Shown here: positions 7,259 through 16,812 of the stretch, piece after piece
Position numbering within the stretch: position 1 is the stretch's first letter
Layout of the letters: each line of letters starts with the position of its first letter
Assembly: GCF_033100135.1 (NCBI RefSeq)
Contig: NZ_CP136920.1
Coordinates: forward strand, 2,475,001-2,539,000
Direction: 5' to 3'
DNA: 64,000 nt
Source of the DNA: Rubellicoccus peritrichatus
GTDB lineage: Bacteria; Verrucomicrobiota; Verrucomicrobiia; Opitutales; Cerasicoccaceae
Position numbers and translations under genes: made by a program
Notes under the pieces: model-generated
What the model was told of the DNA's origin: nothing
The model's database searches: none
Seen by the model: only the letters and a program-made list of their open reading frames with translations

Positions 7259-9883
7259 ATGGCAATATCTTGTCTGCCCAGTTGGAACAATGGACTTCTT
7301 GCACCAAAAAGTTTCTTTTTTGTGGTGATCCTGCTATGCTTTGGGACAACTGGCTCATTTGCTGAAGAAGATCGATCGCCTGTTATCATAAGGGAGGCTG
7401 CGATCAGTCTTCCGAACTTAAATGAAAGCTCTGGTATTGCTGGGTCTGGCGATGCAATTTTGCTGATCGGTGGAGAAGACATAGATGGGGCTATCTCAAG
7501 TACAGTTAGCATTTATCTGCCTGACGCTGGAGAATGGATAGTGGCTGAGCTTGATGCCCCAATCAAAGAGGCAACAGTCGTTAGTGATGGCGGAACCATA
7601 TATTTGATTGGTGGTATTAGCCCGGATGGCGTGACTGATCGTGTCGTTCAACTGGAGGTTTTAGATGGCCAGCTTTCACAAACGATTTTGCAGAAATTAC
7701 CTGTTCCATTGTACCTATCCGGAGCCGCGATTTATGAAGACAAGCTTTGGGTTGGAGGTGGCATCCAGGCTCTCGATGCTGAATCAGTGGAATCTCAACT
7801 CTATAGTTTGTCCTTAAAGGATGAAGATCCGGTATGGGTCAATCAGGGGGAATTGCCCATGGGCGGACGCATTAGTCCGCTCATGAGCCAGGTGTATAAT
7901 GAGCTACTCATTGGCGGTGGATGGAGTGTTCAGCCGGTTGATGGCAGACTGATTGCAACTCCCTCGGCTGATGCATGGGGTTTTAGTCCAGACCCTCGTG
8001 AAGGTCATAAAAATGGAGGTTGGGAGCAGCGTGCTGATTTGCCAATCGCCCTCGCTGATTCAAGTATCGCTAAAACTGGTCAATCACATGTTGTTGTTGC
8101 CGGAGGCGATCAGAGTTCACCGGAACTATCCCAGCTCTTGAGTGGAATGCATGAGGCTGAGCCTACGGACTTATTGCTATCATATCATGGTGTGACGAAT
8201 ACCTGGCTGCCTCTTGCTTCCTTGCCAAAACCTCAGACAGGCGGGGCATTATTGCCTTGGAATGAAGCAACATGGCTAATGTTTGGTAACGATGTAAGGC
8301 CAGGGAATTCCTTGTTGCATGAGCTTGAGTTTGAGAATGTTTCCCGAACTTTAGGTTGGTTGGACTGGGTAGTTGTTGCGCTGTATTTTTGCGTCATAGC
8401 TGGAATCGGTTTTTACTTCGCCAGAAAGCAGGATTCCGCAGAGGAATTTGCATTGGGTAATCGACAGGTGAAATGGTGGGCAGCTGCTGTCAGTCTTATG
8501 GCTACAGGAGTCAGCACGATTAGTTTTATGGCGATTCCTGCCTTGGTTTCATCAACAAGTCTGGTTTTTACACTGCCATCGCTGATTATCATTCCGGGGA
8601 TTTTTATTTCGGCCTATCTGACTTTCCCGCTCCTACGAAAGCTAAACATAACATCTACTTACGAGTATCTTGAGAATCGTTATGGACTGACCCTTCGGTT
8701 GGTCGGAAGTGCTATCGGAATCATAGGTCAGATGTTGGGTCGAATGAGTGTTGTGATACTCCTGCCTGCTTTGGCGATTAATGCGGTGACTGGTATCGAT
8801 GTTACGATTTCTGTACTTTGTATGGGTATCCTGACAACGGTCTATTCTACACTTGGTGGTTTTGAGGCAGTTGTTTGGACTGATGTGACCCAAGGTCTTC
8901 TGATGATTGGCGGCTTTTTTCTAATTGCGATTCTGGCCTTCATCAATGTGCCTGGCGGATTTGATACAGTGATTGATTATGGGCGTGAATGTGGTCGCCT
9001 GGAATGGTTAATTCTGGAGTGGGATTGGGCCGTGCCCATGGTCTGGTTTGCGATCATTGGTCAGCTTATTCAATTGATGTCTTTTGCAAGTGACCAAGCA
9101 ACAGCTCAGCGAGTGCTTTGCACGCCAATGAAGGATGTGCGCAAACTGGCATTTCTCTTTGGTGGTTTCAGTGTGTTGGTTGCGTGGCTGGCAGGTGCCG
9201 TCGGGATTGGCTTATTTGCCTACTTTAAGTCGAATCCTGCGGAGCTGAGTCCGCTAATGAAAAACGATCAAATTGTACCCTATTTCATTGTTAACAAAAT
9301 GCCAGTCGGTGTTGCCGGATTGATGATCGCAACACTTTTTGCTGCTTCGATGTCCACTGTTTCAACCAGTGTGAACACCTGCGCTGTTCTCTTTGGGGAA
9401 GACTTTGTGAAGCGATTTCGCAAGGGGATATCCAGTATCGCAGAGATGCGGATTATGCAGGCAGTATCTTTATTTTCCGGTTTGGTCGGCACGGCCATGG
9501 CAGTGTATTTGGTGAATTCTTCAATGCCTTCGCTCTTTGAATTGATGACTCGCTTGGCGGCACTTCTTGGAGGTGGTTTTGTCGGGGTGTATGCATTAGG
9601 TATGTTTACGCGCAGGGCACATGAGCTTGGGGCGATCTTTGGAGTTCTTGTCAGTATCGCGGTTGCTGTTTGGTTGAATATGGATGGCAATGGAGACTGG
9701 CTGCATTGGAGCGGCTGGGCTATCATCATTACTGGCTCCTGTATTGTTTTTGGTTATTTGTTTAGTTTGGTTGTGCCCTGGCGGCGTAACGACCTGACGG
9801 GGCTCACCATCTTCGACCAAATTCCAGATCCGCCAGAACCTGTGCTACCAATGCCTGATGGCGCGACGGTAAGCGCAAAGTGA
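7259..9883 (+). CDS. Kelch-domain / sodium:solute symporter fusion
   Basis: 874 residues. A signal peptide (about residues 1-35, ending FGTTGSFAEE) precedes an exported kelch-type beta-propeller at about 40-355 (repeats with GGEDI, IGGISPDG, GGGIQ, GGGWS, AGGDQ). From about residue 365 there is a complete sodium:solute symporter (SSS) domain with about 13 membrane helices (DWVVVALYFCVIAGIGFYFARK, then SLMATGVSTISFMAIPA). In known systems kelch proteins such as NanM are periplasmic mutarotases that feed a sugar transporter; fusion suggests capture or anomer conversion coupled to sodium-driven uptake. That coupling and the substrate are inferred. The gene sits between the AraC regulator and a GH2 enzyme 48 bp downstream, so probably forms an operon with it. 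Confidence 0.9.
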   Translation: MAISCLPSWNNGLLAPKSFFFVVILLCFGTTGSFAEEDRSPVIIREAAISLPNLNESSGIAGSGDAILLIGGEDIDGAISSTVSIYLPDAGEWIVAELDAPIKEATVVSDGGTIYLIGGISPDGVTDRVVQLEVLDGQLSQTILQKLPVPLYLSGAAIYEDKLWVGGGIQALDAESVESQLYSLSLKDEDPVWVNQGELPMGGRISPLMSQVYNELLIGGGWSVQPVDGRLIATPSADAWGFSPDPREGHKNGGWEQRADLPIALADSSIAKTGQSHVVVAGGDQSSPELSQLLSGMHEAEPTDLLLSYHGVTNTWLPLASLPKPQTGGALLPWNEATWLMFGNDVRPGNSLLHELEFENVSRTLGWLDWVVVALYFCVIAGIGFYFARKQDSAEEFALGNRQVKWWAAAVSLMATGVSTISFMAIPALVSSTSLVFTLPSLIIIPGIFISAYLTFPLLRKLNITSTYEYLENRYGLTLRLVGSAIGIIGQMLGRMSVVILLPALAINAVTGIDVTISVLCMGILTTVYSTLGGFEAVVWTDVTQGLLMIGGFFLIAILAFINVPGGFDTVIDYGRECGRLEWLILEWDWAVPMVWFAIIGQLIQLMSFASDQATAQRVLCTPMKDVRKLAFLFGGFSVLVAWLAGAVGIGLFAYFKSNPAELSPLMKNDQIVPYFIVNKMPVGVAGLMIATLFAASMSTVSTSVNTCAVLFGEDFVKRFRKGISSIAEMRIMQAVSLFSGLVGTAMAVYLVNSSMPSLFELMTRLAALLGGGFVGVYALGMFTRRAHELGAIFGVLVSIAVAVWLNMDGNGDWLHWSGWAIIITGSCIVFGYLFSLVVPWRRNDLTGLTIFDQIPDPPEPVLPMPDGATVSAK

Positions 9884-9931
9884 ATTGAATTTTATATAAT
9901 AAAATAAAACTTAAATTGTTGAAATAAGATT

Positions 9932-11767
9932 ATGTATACAAACAACCGAATTCACGTCGATTTAAACGGAACCTGGAAATTCAATCCGGACCCATACATG
10001 CGCTGTAAGCAGCAGTCGTGGTGGAAGGAGACTGGAACCAACCATTCTTTCTTTCCTTGCTGGGATCCGGACGGTTTGTGGGATATTCAAGTTCCCGGAA
10101 CGTGGAAGACTCAGTTTGAGGAATTGAAATGGTACGATGGTGATGCCAATTACATGCTGGATTTTGAGGTTGCTGATTTGCCTGATGATCAGGAAGCCTT
10201 CCTGTGCTTTGATGGCGTTATTTATAAGAGTGATATCTATTTGAATGGACAGCAGATCGCAACTCATGACTGGGGCTATTCTCCATTTCAAGTTCGTGTC
10301 ACTGGTACACTGCGTGAGAAGAACCGCCTTTTTGTTCTTGTGGAGAACAAGCTCAGTAAAGATCGTGTCCCTGGAATTCGTTTCGATTGGAATAACGACG
10401 GTGGTATCGTTGGTGGAGTTAAGCTCGTATTCGTGCCTAAGGCGTATGTTGAGAATTTTCGGGTTGAGACGAAAATTGGCGATGGTGAAGTAGCAATTAC
10501 CTGTCATGCGAATTTGCAATGTCGTGATAATACGGTTTGTGAAGATATCCGGTTTGAAATCCCTGAGCTAGGTGTTTCTGAATTGATTGAACAAGCGCCG
10601 GTTGGAGAGACTGTTTCGAGAACAGTTCGTTTACCTCGGGAGAAGATCCGCTTGTGGTGCCCGGATGATCCCAAGCTTTATGAAACACAGGTTTCGACCC
10701 GCCATGAAACATTGACCGATGAAATTGGTTACCGCGAGATCAAGACGCAGGGGCACGAGGTGATTCTCAATGGCGAGCCGGTTGTGCTTTATGGTGTTTG
10801 CGTGCATTCCGAGTTTCCGGAAACAGGACGTACACCAACCGCGAAAGGCATTGAGACAATGATCGCTCAGATCAAGGAGCTTGGATGTAACTTTGTGCGT
10901 TGCGCGCATTATCCATATGCTGAAGAATGGGGCCGGGCGATGGACAAGGCAGGTCTACTCTGGTGGGAGGAAGTTCCTGTCTATTGGCTTTCAAATATTC
11001 ATCAACCACACATGTCGCGTCTGGCTTTGGGTATGATGGAAGAAACAATCCGTCGTGACTGGAACCGCGCTTCATTAATAATATGGTCCGTATCCAATGA
11101 ATGTGCGGGCTCTGATAGCGATGGCACTGGTCTTGGTTACGGTAACTATCCATATTGGTTCGAAGCCGTGAAGATGATTCGCGAAATGGATCCAAGCCGG
11201 CTTATCAGTTCAGCGGACTCCGGGCATCGTAAAACGCTTAATGCCGAGTGGACTCCGGATGCGGGTGATGCTTTTGACCATAACTACTATGCAGATCAAT
11301 GGATCCCCGGGCATCCTGATGAGTTTTATGACCTGCTGGATATCCTGGCAGGTAATGTTTACTGCAGTAATCCAGGAGAGGGCACCGTGGCGTATCACAA
11401 GTATGTTGATATGCTGAAGGATTATAACAAGCCGCTCATGATCAGTGAATTTGGTTCGATGTCCCTGTTGGGAGCAAGTGATCCAACTATCGAGAAACTT
11501 GGTACGGAAGAGCGTCATGAAGTGATACTTCGCGAAGCCTATACAAGTTTCCGTGAGTTGCCCGAGATTGTCGGTTATATGCCTTGGTGTCTCATGGATG
11601 TTCGTGTGCCAATGCACTGGCGTTGGTATAACGCTGGGAAGGCGGTCTTCCGTTATGGATTGATGGATGAGAAAGGTAACAAAAAACGTGCTTTCACCGT
11701 AGTTGCCGAGGAGAACGCTAATCTACGCGAAGCTCGACTTGATATCGAAGCAGTAAATTCCGTCTAG
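9932..11767 (+). CDS. Glycoside hydrolase family 2 enzyme (beta-glucuronidase/galactosidase-like)
   Basis: 611 residues. Domain order is GH2 sugar-binding jelly roll (about 5-170), immunoglobulin-like domain (about 170-270), and TIM barrel (about 275-600). The likely acid/base is Glu390 in IIWSVSNE and the likely nucleophile Glu506 in MISEFGS. No signal peptide, so cytoplasmic, acting on an imported glycoside. The length is close to bacterial beta-glucuronidases. The exact substrate cannot be read from sequence. It lies 48 bp after the kelch-symporter gene. Its TAG stop is in the same reading frame as the following pseudouridine synthase. Confidence 0.9.
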   Translation: MYTNNRIHVDLNGTWKFNPDPYMRCKQQSWWKETGTNHSFFPCWDPDGLWDIQVPGTWKTQFEELKWYDGDANYMLDFEVADLPDDQEAFLCFDGVIYKSDIYLNGQQIATHDWGYSPFQVRVTGTLREKNRLFVLVENKLSKDRVPGIRFDWNNDGGIVGGVKLVFVPKAYVENFRVETKIGDGEVAITCHANLQCRDNTVCEDIRFEIPELGVSELIEQAPVGETVSRTVRLPREKIRLWCPDDPKLYETQVSTRHETLTDEIGYREIKTQGHEVILNGEPVVLYGVCVHSEFPETGRTPTAKGIETMIAQIKELGCNFVRCAHYPYAEEWGRAMDKAGLLWWEEVPVYWLSNIHQPHMSRLALGMMEETIRRDWNRASLIIWSVSNECAGSDSDGTGLGYGNYPYWFEAVKMIREMDPSRLISSADSGHRKTLNAEWTPDAGDAFDHNYYADQWIPGHPDEFYDLLDILAGNVYCSNPGEGTVAYHKYVDMLKDYNKPLMISEFGSMSLLGASDPTIEKLGTEERHEVILREAYTSFRELPEIVGYMPWCLMDVRVPMHWRWYNAGKAVFRYGLMDEKGNKKRAFTVVAEENANLREARLDIEAVNSV

Positions 11768-11836
11768 TATTCTTCTCGGTTTCGTTCGTCCTTTAATGCT
11801 GAATATTTCGGATTAAGTCTTCAAGGTGGAGTTATT

Positions 11837-12634
11837 ATTAAAAATCTCCACTTTAGCACATGGCCGGAATACTCATCCGAGCCTGCATTAATTGAGCCGG
11901 ATGAACTCGCCTCGTGGGTTCTTCTGAATGACGACGATCTTCTGGTTATCGACAAGCCTGGGTGGGTGGTTTGCCACCCATCCAAGGCAGGGCCATGGTC
12001 GAGTCTGGTTGGTGCCTGTCGCGAACATTTTGGCATTGAAACACTTCATCTGGTCAGCCGTCTTGATCGTGAGACGAGCGGTGTTGTGCTATTAGCCAAA
12101 CACAAGGGATCGGCGCGGCGTCATCAAATGGCGATTCAAGAGCGTCAGGTTGAGAAGCGCTATCTGACGATTCTTCATGGTGAGCTTCAGGAGGAGCAGA
12201 TTGTGAAGCAGCATCTCGCTAAGGATATCGAGTCCGAGGTAGCAAGTAAGGTTGCGGTTCGTCGTTCCAATTCGTCGAAGAGTGCCGAGACCATTTTCAA
12301 ACCACTGGCGACAGGCAATGGTTTCACCTTTGCAGAAGTCATCCCTGTAACCGGTCGCAAACATCAGATTCGCGCGCATGCCTTGTGGATGGGCCATCCG
12401 GTGGTGGGAGACAAGCTATACGGTCAGGCAGACGATGTTTTTTTGGAGTTCATCGAGCATGGGTGGACGGAGCGTATGAGTGATCTGATGCCTATGCGGC
12501 GTCAAGCGCTTCAGTGTCAACGTTTGAGCTTTCACGACGGACCGGTTTTCGAAGCTCCGGTTACGTGGGATATGGCTCAGTTTTGCGAGGAATGCATTGG
12601 CGTGTCTGCGGCTTCTGCGGTGCAGAGTATTTGA
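11837..12634 (+). CDS. RluA-family pseudouridine synthase
   Basis: About 265 residues from the proposed start. Isomerises uridine to pseudouridine in rRNA or tRNA. The family core is clear: NDDDLLVIDKPGWVVCHPS near the N-terminus, the catalytic motif HLVSRLDRETSGVVLLAK (Asp of RLD), KRYLTILHG, and TGRKHQIRAHALWMGHPVVGDKLYG. Conserved residues begin upstream of the first in-frame GTG (11966), so translation must start earlier, but no ATG, GTG or TTG exists in frame after the TAG at 11765. An ATT at 11837, 7 nt after AAGGTGG, is the best candidate; ATT at 11834 or 11891 and CTG at 11924 are alternatives. Family call is firm, start uncertain. Confidence 0.85.
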   Translation: MKNLHFSTWPEYSSEPALIEPDELASWVLLNDDDLLVIDKPGWVVCHPSKAGPWSSLVGACREHFGIETLHLVSRLDRETSGVVLLAKHKGSARRHQMAIQERQVEKRYLTILHGELQEEQIVKQHLAKDIESEVASKVAVRRSNSSKSAETIFKPLATGNGFTFAEVIPVTGRKHQIRAHALWMGHPVVGDKLYGQADDVFLEFIEHGWTERMSDLMPMRRQALQCQRLSFHDGPVFEAPVTWDMAQFCEECIGVSAASAVQSI

Positions 12635-12753
12635 GTTGGTTTTGCTGCAAAGTTGATGTCTGATAAGTAAAATCCATGGACCCTGTTACAAGTGCCTGTT
12701 CCTCCTCTCACCATCTTATAGCGCTTCCAACTGAATTTGATGAAATGCTTTTT

Positions 12754-12812
12754 ACCACATATTGCACAGAGACACAGAGCTGTCAACTCTGTGTCTCTGT
12801 GCAATATGTGGT
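12754..12812. repeat. Perfect 26-bp inverted repeat (CACAGAG family)
   Basis: Arms at 12754-12779 and 12787-12812 are exact reverse complements around a 7-base loop (12780-12786). The stem contains CACAGAGACACAGAG. It lies between two convergent genes and could stop transcription from both sides. The motif recurs at the ends of the elements at 26490-26658 and 55312-55539, so it may also be the smallest member of a palindromic repeat family. Confidence 0.85.
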
Positions 12813-12820
12813 GAACTTGA

Positions 12821-15800
12821 TCATCTCAATTGCGTGATGAATTTCCATTCTCCGGAATCTACATCGTAAACGAAACTGCTGGTATCGATGAAATACCATC
12901 CATCGTCATCGATGCTGTAGAAAAACGGATAAGCATTGGCCCAGCTCCATCCGAAGTGTTCTGACCATAGCCAGATGTTGCCATCTTCGTCGGGTTGCGG
13001 ATAAAGCCATGCTGCGAAATCGAGGCTGAAAACCCAGGGCTGAGCACCTGCGTAAACATGACCATATTGCTCACTGAAGTACCAGGGAGAAGCACCTTCA
13101 TGGCGAATTGTTCCTTTGACCTTGGGGTGATCATCTCTGACAAGATCAAGCTCCGGCTGAGCAAGGTAGAATCCATAATCGCTGGTTACGAAATGCCCGC
13201 TTGTTGTTGTCCCTTTTGAAGGCTTTTGCACCTGGATGATTCGTCCCGGTGTGGTTGCGATGATCTTGTCCTTGTCACTTTTTACTTTGAAGGTCGGTCC
13301 CGTCGTTGCATCGTTCGATAGTGTCAATGTTGCTGTATGGCCTGGCGCAGGCAGGGAAGCACCATTGCTAAGCGTACCACTTTCAAGGACCCATAGGTTG
13401 ACCGTTAAATCAAAAGTCTCGCCCGGATAAGGTGGGAAAATAAATGTTGGTCCCAGGGCTGGAGTATTTGCTGTCCAGTGCGTGCGTGCTCCCTCCGGGC
13501 TGTCAGTTCTATAGACCTCAACTCTCAATAATTCGTCACTGGACGATACCTGCCCGGTGGGCGAATTTGCCGAGATTTGATAGAAGTCCATGTTTGGCGG
13601 TGTTTTCCACCCAGTTCCGGCAACATCAAGCGTCAAGTCGTTTGCACCCACTTTTAGCTCAAGAACTTGATCGTTGCCCAAAGTTGTCAGTCCGATGTTG
13701 GCAGGGCTGATGTTCGGGTATTGCAGACTTAGGCCGGGTTGTGCGCCCAAATGGGTAAAGTTGTTGGTGAAGCCCAGATTAAAGTGACGTGTGATTTGCG
13801 TCTTCCAGTCTTCAATGGTCCAGAATCTTGTATCAGAAAAATCGACCCAGAAATTGTCATTGCTCGCCGATGGTTGGGCGATGTTGTAGTCGGATGTTTT
13901 TGAGCCGTCAGATGTGGGGTCTTTCAGTTCAAAAAAGCCAACACTTCGAACATAAGCCGAGCTGTCTGCAAGACCTCTTGGAGGAGGAGGGCCGGACCAG
14001 CCAGGTGTCGCTTCCGGGGTTGCCAGGGTGATGCTGCTAATCGAACTGGTGGGTGTTTTGCTGTTTGCAGTTTTCAGAGTAAAACTTGAACCATTGGTCG
14101 ATACAGACGCAATGGATGCTCCTTCCGGAATGCCTGTCCCACTTACGAGTTGGCCAGCCTGCGGCAGCCAGGATACCATTTCGTTATCAGCCGTTGTGAC
14201 AATGTTAAAAAGATACGCTATATCTGATCCTGTTCCAGGAGGAGTCTGATTGAGTTCAATGACTGTTTCCTTCGCAGAGACCGACGCTACGGTATCACCT
14301 GGCGGAAGCAGACCTGAAGGGCTTGCCGCGATCGTCATGCCAGCGGTGATTGTGTTTCCGTTGAGACCATTTACGACCAGATCATTTGTGCCTGTGAATG
14401 TTTTACCGGTAACCGTGAAAACACTCTCACCTTGCGTGAAAGTGAAGCTGCCTGTTCCTGTAGCCGTGGCTGGGGTTGTGAGAGTTACTAAATAGGCATC
14501 GTTCCAGACTTCTCGGACCCACGTTGCAGCTGGTATCAAACTTGTGTTATCCGAAGTGATGAACATAGTTTTTTCCACAGTATTCGCACCCACACCAGTA
14601 AGCGTTGCCAGCAGCCTTCCTTTGGTCGTGGTCACGTTGGCTGAGAAGCTGTTCACATCGGTTACGGTTAAACTTCCTGCCGCAACCGTTGCATTGACTG
14701 TCGCTGATGAGTTAATGCCATCACTGGCCTGGCTGTAGGCGACGTAGTTGGCAAGGTTGATGGAGACGTTATCAATTTGTTCTGCCAGCTCAGTGTAAGC
14801 AAATGGAACCGTGCCACCGAAGACCTTTTCACCACCCGGAGTGCCGTTCGTGGTTGGATCAGCTTGTGGTCCTGACTGAGCAAGCGAAGCATAATTCGCC
14901 AGATCGTATTCAACCAGTGGAGTGATATTATCAATGTCTATTACAGGCAGGAGGCCATTGTCATCGCGCTCCATCTTGGGCAAGAGGTACTGCGCCATGC
15001 GGGTTGGTGTCCACGCAATGACATAGGTATAGATCGCAGTGTAGGGATTGTAGGATAAAGTCCGGTCCCAGAAAAATGCTTCATTGTTCAGAGGTTCCGA
15101 AGTGAAAAAAGTATTGTCAGTGGCCTTAGCCAGTGCGCCTCTGTAGATGCCTGTGCGGTCGAAGATGCCATAGTCACTGGAAGTGAAGTCGAGGCTCTTG
15201 CTTTCATCTCCTACGGGCATGCGCCAGAAGTTGACACTGCCCATCTGATCCATTGGAAAGTCGGCTGGAGTCGATAGCGTTGTTATTGGATACTTCCATT
15301 GGGTGGAGTCGCCGTAGGTTTTGCCTTCACCAGTATTGGCTGCGAGGTATTGAAGCCAGGTTTGGCCATTCGCTGGCGAGAGCGGGGTCTGAAATACTCT
15401 GACCGTCAGGCTTGTCGCGTCATTGGCAGGAGCGGGAGTCAGGCCTGGGACAATCGTGCCAAGCGTTGTCCCAGCCGGAGTCAATTTAGAGAGATCAAGG
15501 TAGATGTTGGGCATCGCATCGGGGGCAATGGTAACACCGCCGTTGAAGGCGACTATCCAGGTGCTTGCTGGAGTGAAGTCCAGGAAGACACTGCCGTTGG
15601 TTGCAGTGGGTGCGTTGTTTACCGTTACCGTGTTGGCCGTGCGATCCACCGATACTACGGTTGTGCCACTGGGTATGATTGATGGGTTCTGTTTGGTTGC
15701 ACCTGGTTCGGTAACAGCATCCCCCGGGCTGATTTGGGCGAGCGTTCCTGCTGGTACTGTAATTGTTGTGCTGTCTTTGGTTGTTGATGAACTCGCACCA

Positions 15801-16525
15801 GCTGGTCCCGCTGGGTTGACGACGAATCCACTTGTTAAAATCGTGCTGAGGAAGGCGTTGCCATCACTCATTGCAGTAAGCGCATTATTTACATCAGTGG
15901 CACTGGCATTGTAAGCGATGTCGCCGGAAGTTACCGTTTGCCCACCGGATTCCACGACGATTTGAAAGGTGCCACCCGTTGGTGCTCCGTTGGTGTAAGT
16001 TAAACCTACAGCTGCGGCGTTCATTGTTTGTTGAGCCACTTGTTCATCCGTCCGGATTAGATTGGTTTGCCAAACTGAATGTTGTGAAGAATCAGCACCT
16101 GGGGTGTGCGCAAGAACTGAAGATAGCTCTAGGACGGCAGCATTATAATTGGGAACGAGTGGCTGAGTGCCATCCCAACTGAAAGTAAAATACTCGGCCT
16201 GCTTGCTTTCGGTGAATGGCACGAATTCAAAATCGATTTCATTCCAGCGCCAGAGTTGAGCAACGTCTTCCATATAAATGGTTGAAGGCCTGTCGCCGTA
16301 GAGCCAGAAAGTCGAAACGGACTGACTGTAAGACATCTGCATCTCTACTGCATACAGGCCATAGCCATGAGTGCTGGTCGAACGCAGTTGCGCGCTTTTG
16401 AAGTCACCATAACGGGAGTAGGTGTAGGGAGTGTCCTGATCTCCGGTTTGTGCTGTTGCAGTGGATACAGGGAGTGTTGCGCAGCAGATAATGTACGCAA
16501 TGAGTGGAAGCGTTTTACTAGCCAT
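12821..16525 (-). CDS. Large secreted protein with aromatic-rich C-terminal domain
   Basis: 1234 residues, function unknown. A signal peptide spans about residues 1-26 (ends VSTATAQ). The central part is rich in Thr, Ser, Val and Gly, with several related beta-type segments (patterns like SGTTVVSVDRTANTVTV, PPGDTVASVSAKETVIEL, PEGASIASVSTNGSSFTL) that look like degenerate internal repeats. The last ~75 residues are rich in Trp, Tyr, Phe and Asp (IWLWSEHFGWSW, DDDGWYFIDTSS, GEWKFITQLR), resembling a terminal domain common on exported proteins of Opitutia and unlike a PEP-CTERM tail. No enzyme motif was recognised. Probably a cell-surface or outer-membrane-associated protein. The gene stands alone, divergent from holA. 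Confidence 0.82.
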   Translation of the reverse strand: MASKTLPLIAYIICCATLPVSTATAQTGDQDTPYTYSRYGDFKSAQLRSTSTHGYGLYAVEMQMSYSQSVSTFWLYGDRPSTIYMEDVAQLWRWNEIDFEFVPFTESKQAEYFTFSWDGTQPLVPNYNAAVLELSSVLAHTPGADSSQHSVWQTNLIRTDEQVAQQTMNAAAVGLTYTNGAPTGGTFQIVVESGGQTVTSGDIAYNASATDVNNALTAMSDGNAFLSTILTSGFVVNPAGPAGASSSTTKDSTTITVPAGTLAQISPGDAVTEPGATKQNPSIIPSGTTVVSVDRTANTVTVNNAPTATNGSVFLDFTPASTWIVAFNGGVTIAPDAMPNIYLDLSKLTPAGTTLGTIVPGLTPAPANDATSLTVRVFQTPLSPANGQTWLQYLAANTGEGKTYGDSTQWKYPITTLSTPADFPMDQMGSVNFWRMPVGDESKSLDFTSSDYGIFDRTGIYRGALAKATDNTFFTSEPLNNEAFFWDRTLSYNPYTAIYTYVIAWTPTRMAQYLLPKMERDDNGLLPVIDIDNITPLVEYDLANYASLAQSGPQADPTTNGTPGGEKVFGGTVPFAYTELAEQIDNVSINLANYVAYSQASDGINSSATVNATVAAGSLTVTDVNSFSANVTTTKGRLLATLTGVGANTVEKTMFITSDNTSLIPAATWVREVWNDAYLVTLTTPATATGTGSFTFTQGESVFTVTGKTFTGTNDLVVNGLNGNTITAGMTIAASPSGLLPPGDTVASVSAKETVIELNQTPPGTGSDIAYLFNIVTTADNEMVSWLPQAGQLVSGTGIPEGASIASVSTNGSSFTLKTANSKTPTSSISSITLATPEATPGWSGPPPPRGLADSSAYVRSVGFFELKDPTSDGSKTSDYNIAQPSASNDNFWVDFSDTRFWTIEDWKTQITRHFNLGFTNNFTHLGAQPGLSLQYPNISPANIGLTTLGNDQVLELKVGANDLTLDVAGTGWKTPPNMDFYQISANSPTGQVSSSDELLRVEVYRTDSPEGARTHWTANTPALGPTFIFPPYPGETFDLTVNLWVLESGTLSNGASLPAPGHTATLTLSNDATTGPTFKVKSDKDKIIATTPGRIIQVQKPSKGTTTSGHFVTSDYGFYLAQPELDLVRDDHPKVKGTIRHEGASPWYFSEQYGHVYAGAQPWVFSLDFAAWLYPQPDEDGNIWLWSEHFGWSWANAYPFFYSIDDDGWYFIDTSSFVYDVDSGEWKFITQLR

Positions 16526-16812
16526 ATGAAGAAGTAAGGTATAGAAGTGAATCTGCCATGCAGTTATGCTCTGGCTTCAATATAGAGAGTTCTGGATGTG
16601 GTTCTATTCCATTTTTGAGAAATATTTAGGTATGATACCCTATCTTTGATGATTCAACAAGATCAAATAGAGGATGCTTCTCGGCGCAAATGGCTATTTG
16701 GCTGAGCCTCTCTGATGATTGGAAGATTAACTTTATCTGGCTCAAGTTTTACCCATTCGGTGGATAACTCTCGCTTGATTCGTTACGGGTATTCGATTTT
16801 GCTGATTAGTGA

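Noticed and set aside
6943-7365. Open frame of 140 codons between the AraC regulator and the symporter
   Set aside because: It lies in an AT-rich region, has no recognisable domain and overlaps the start of the clearly coding symporter gene in another frame.
11765-11836. GH2-pseudouridine synthase fusion protein by stop read-through
   Set aside because: The frames are continuous apart from one TAG, but the two enzymes have unrelated roles, and an AUU start with a good ribosome-binding site explains the arrangement more simply.
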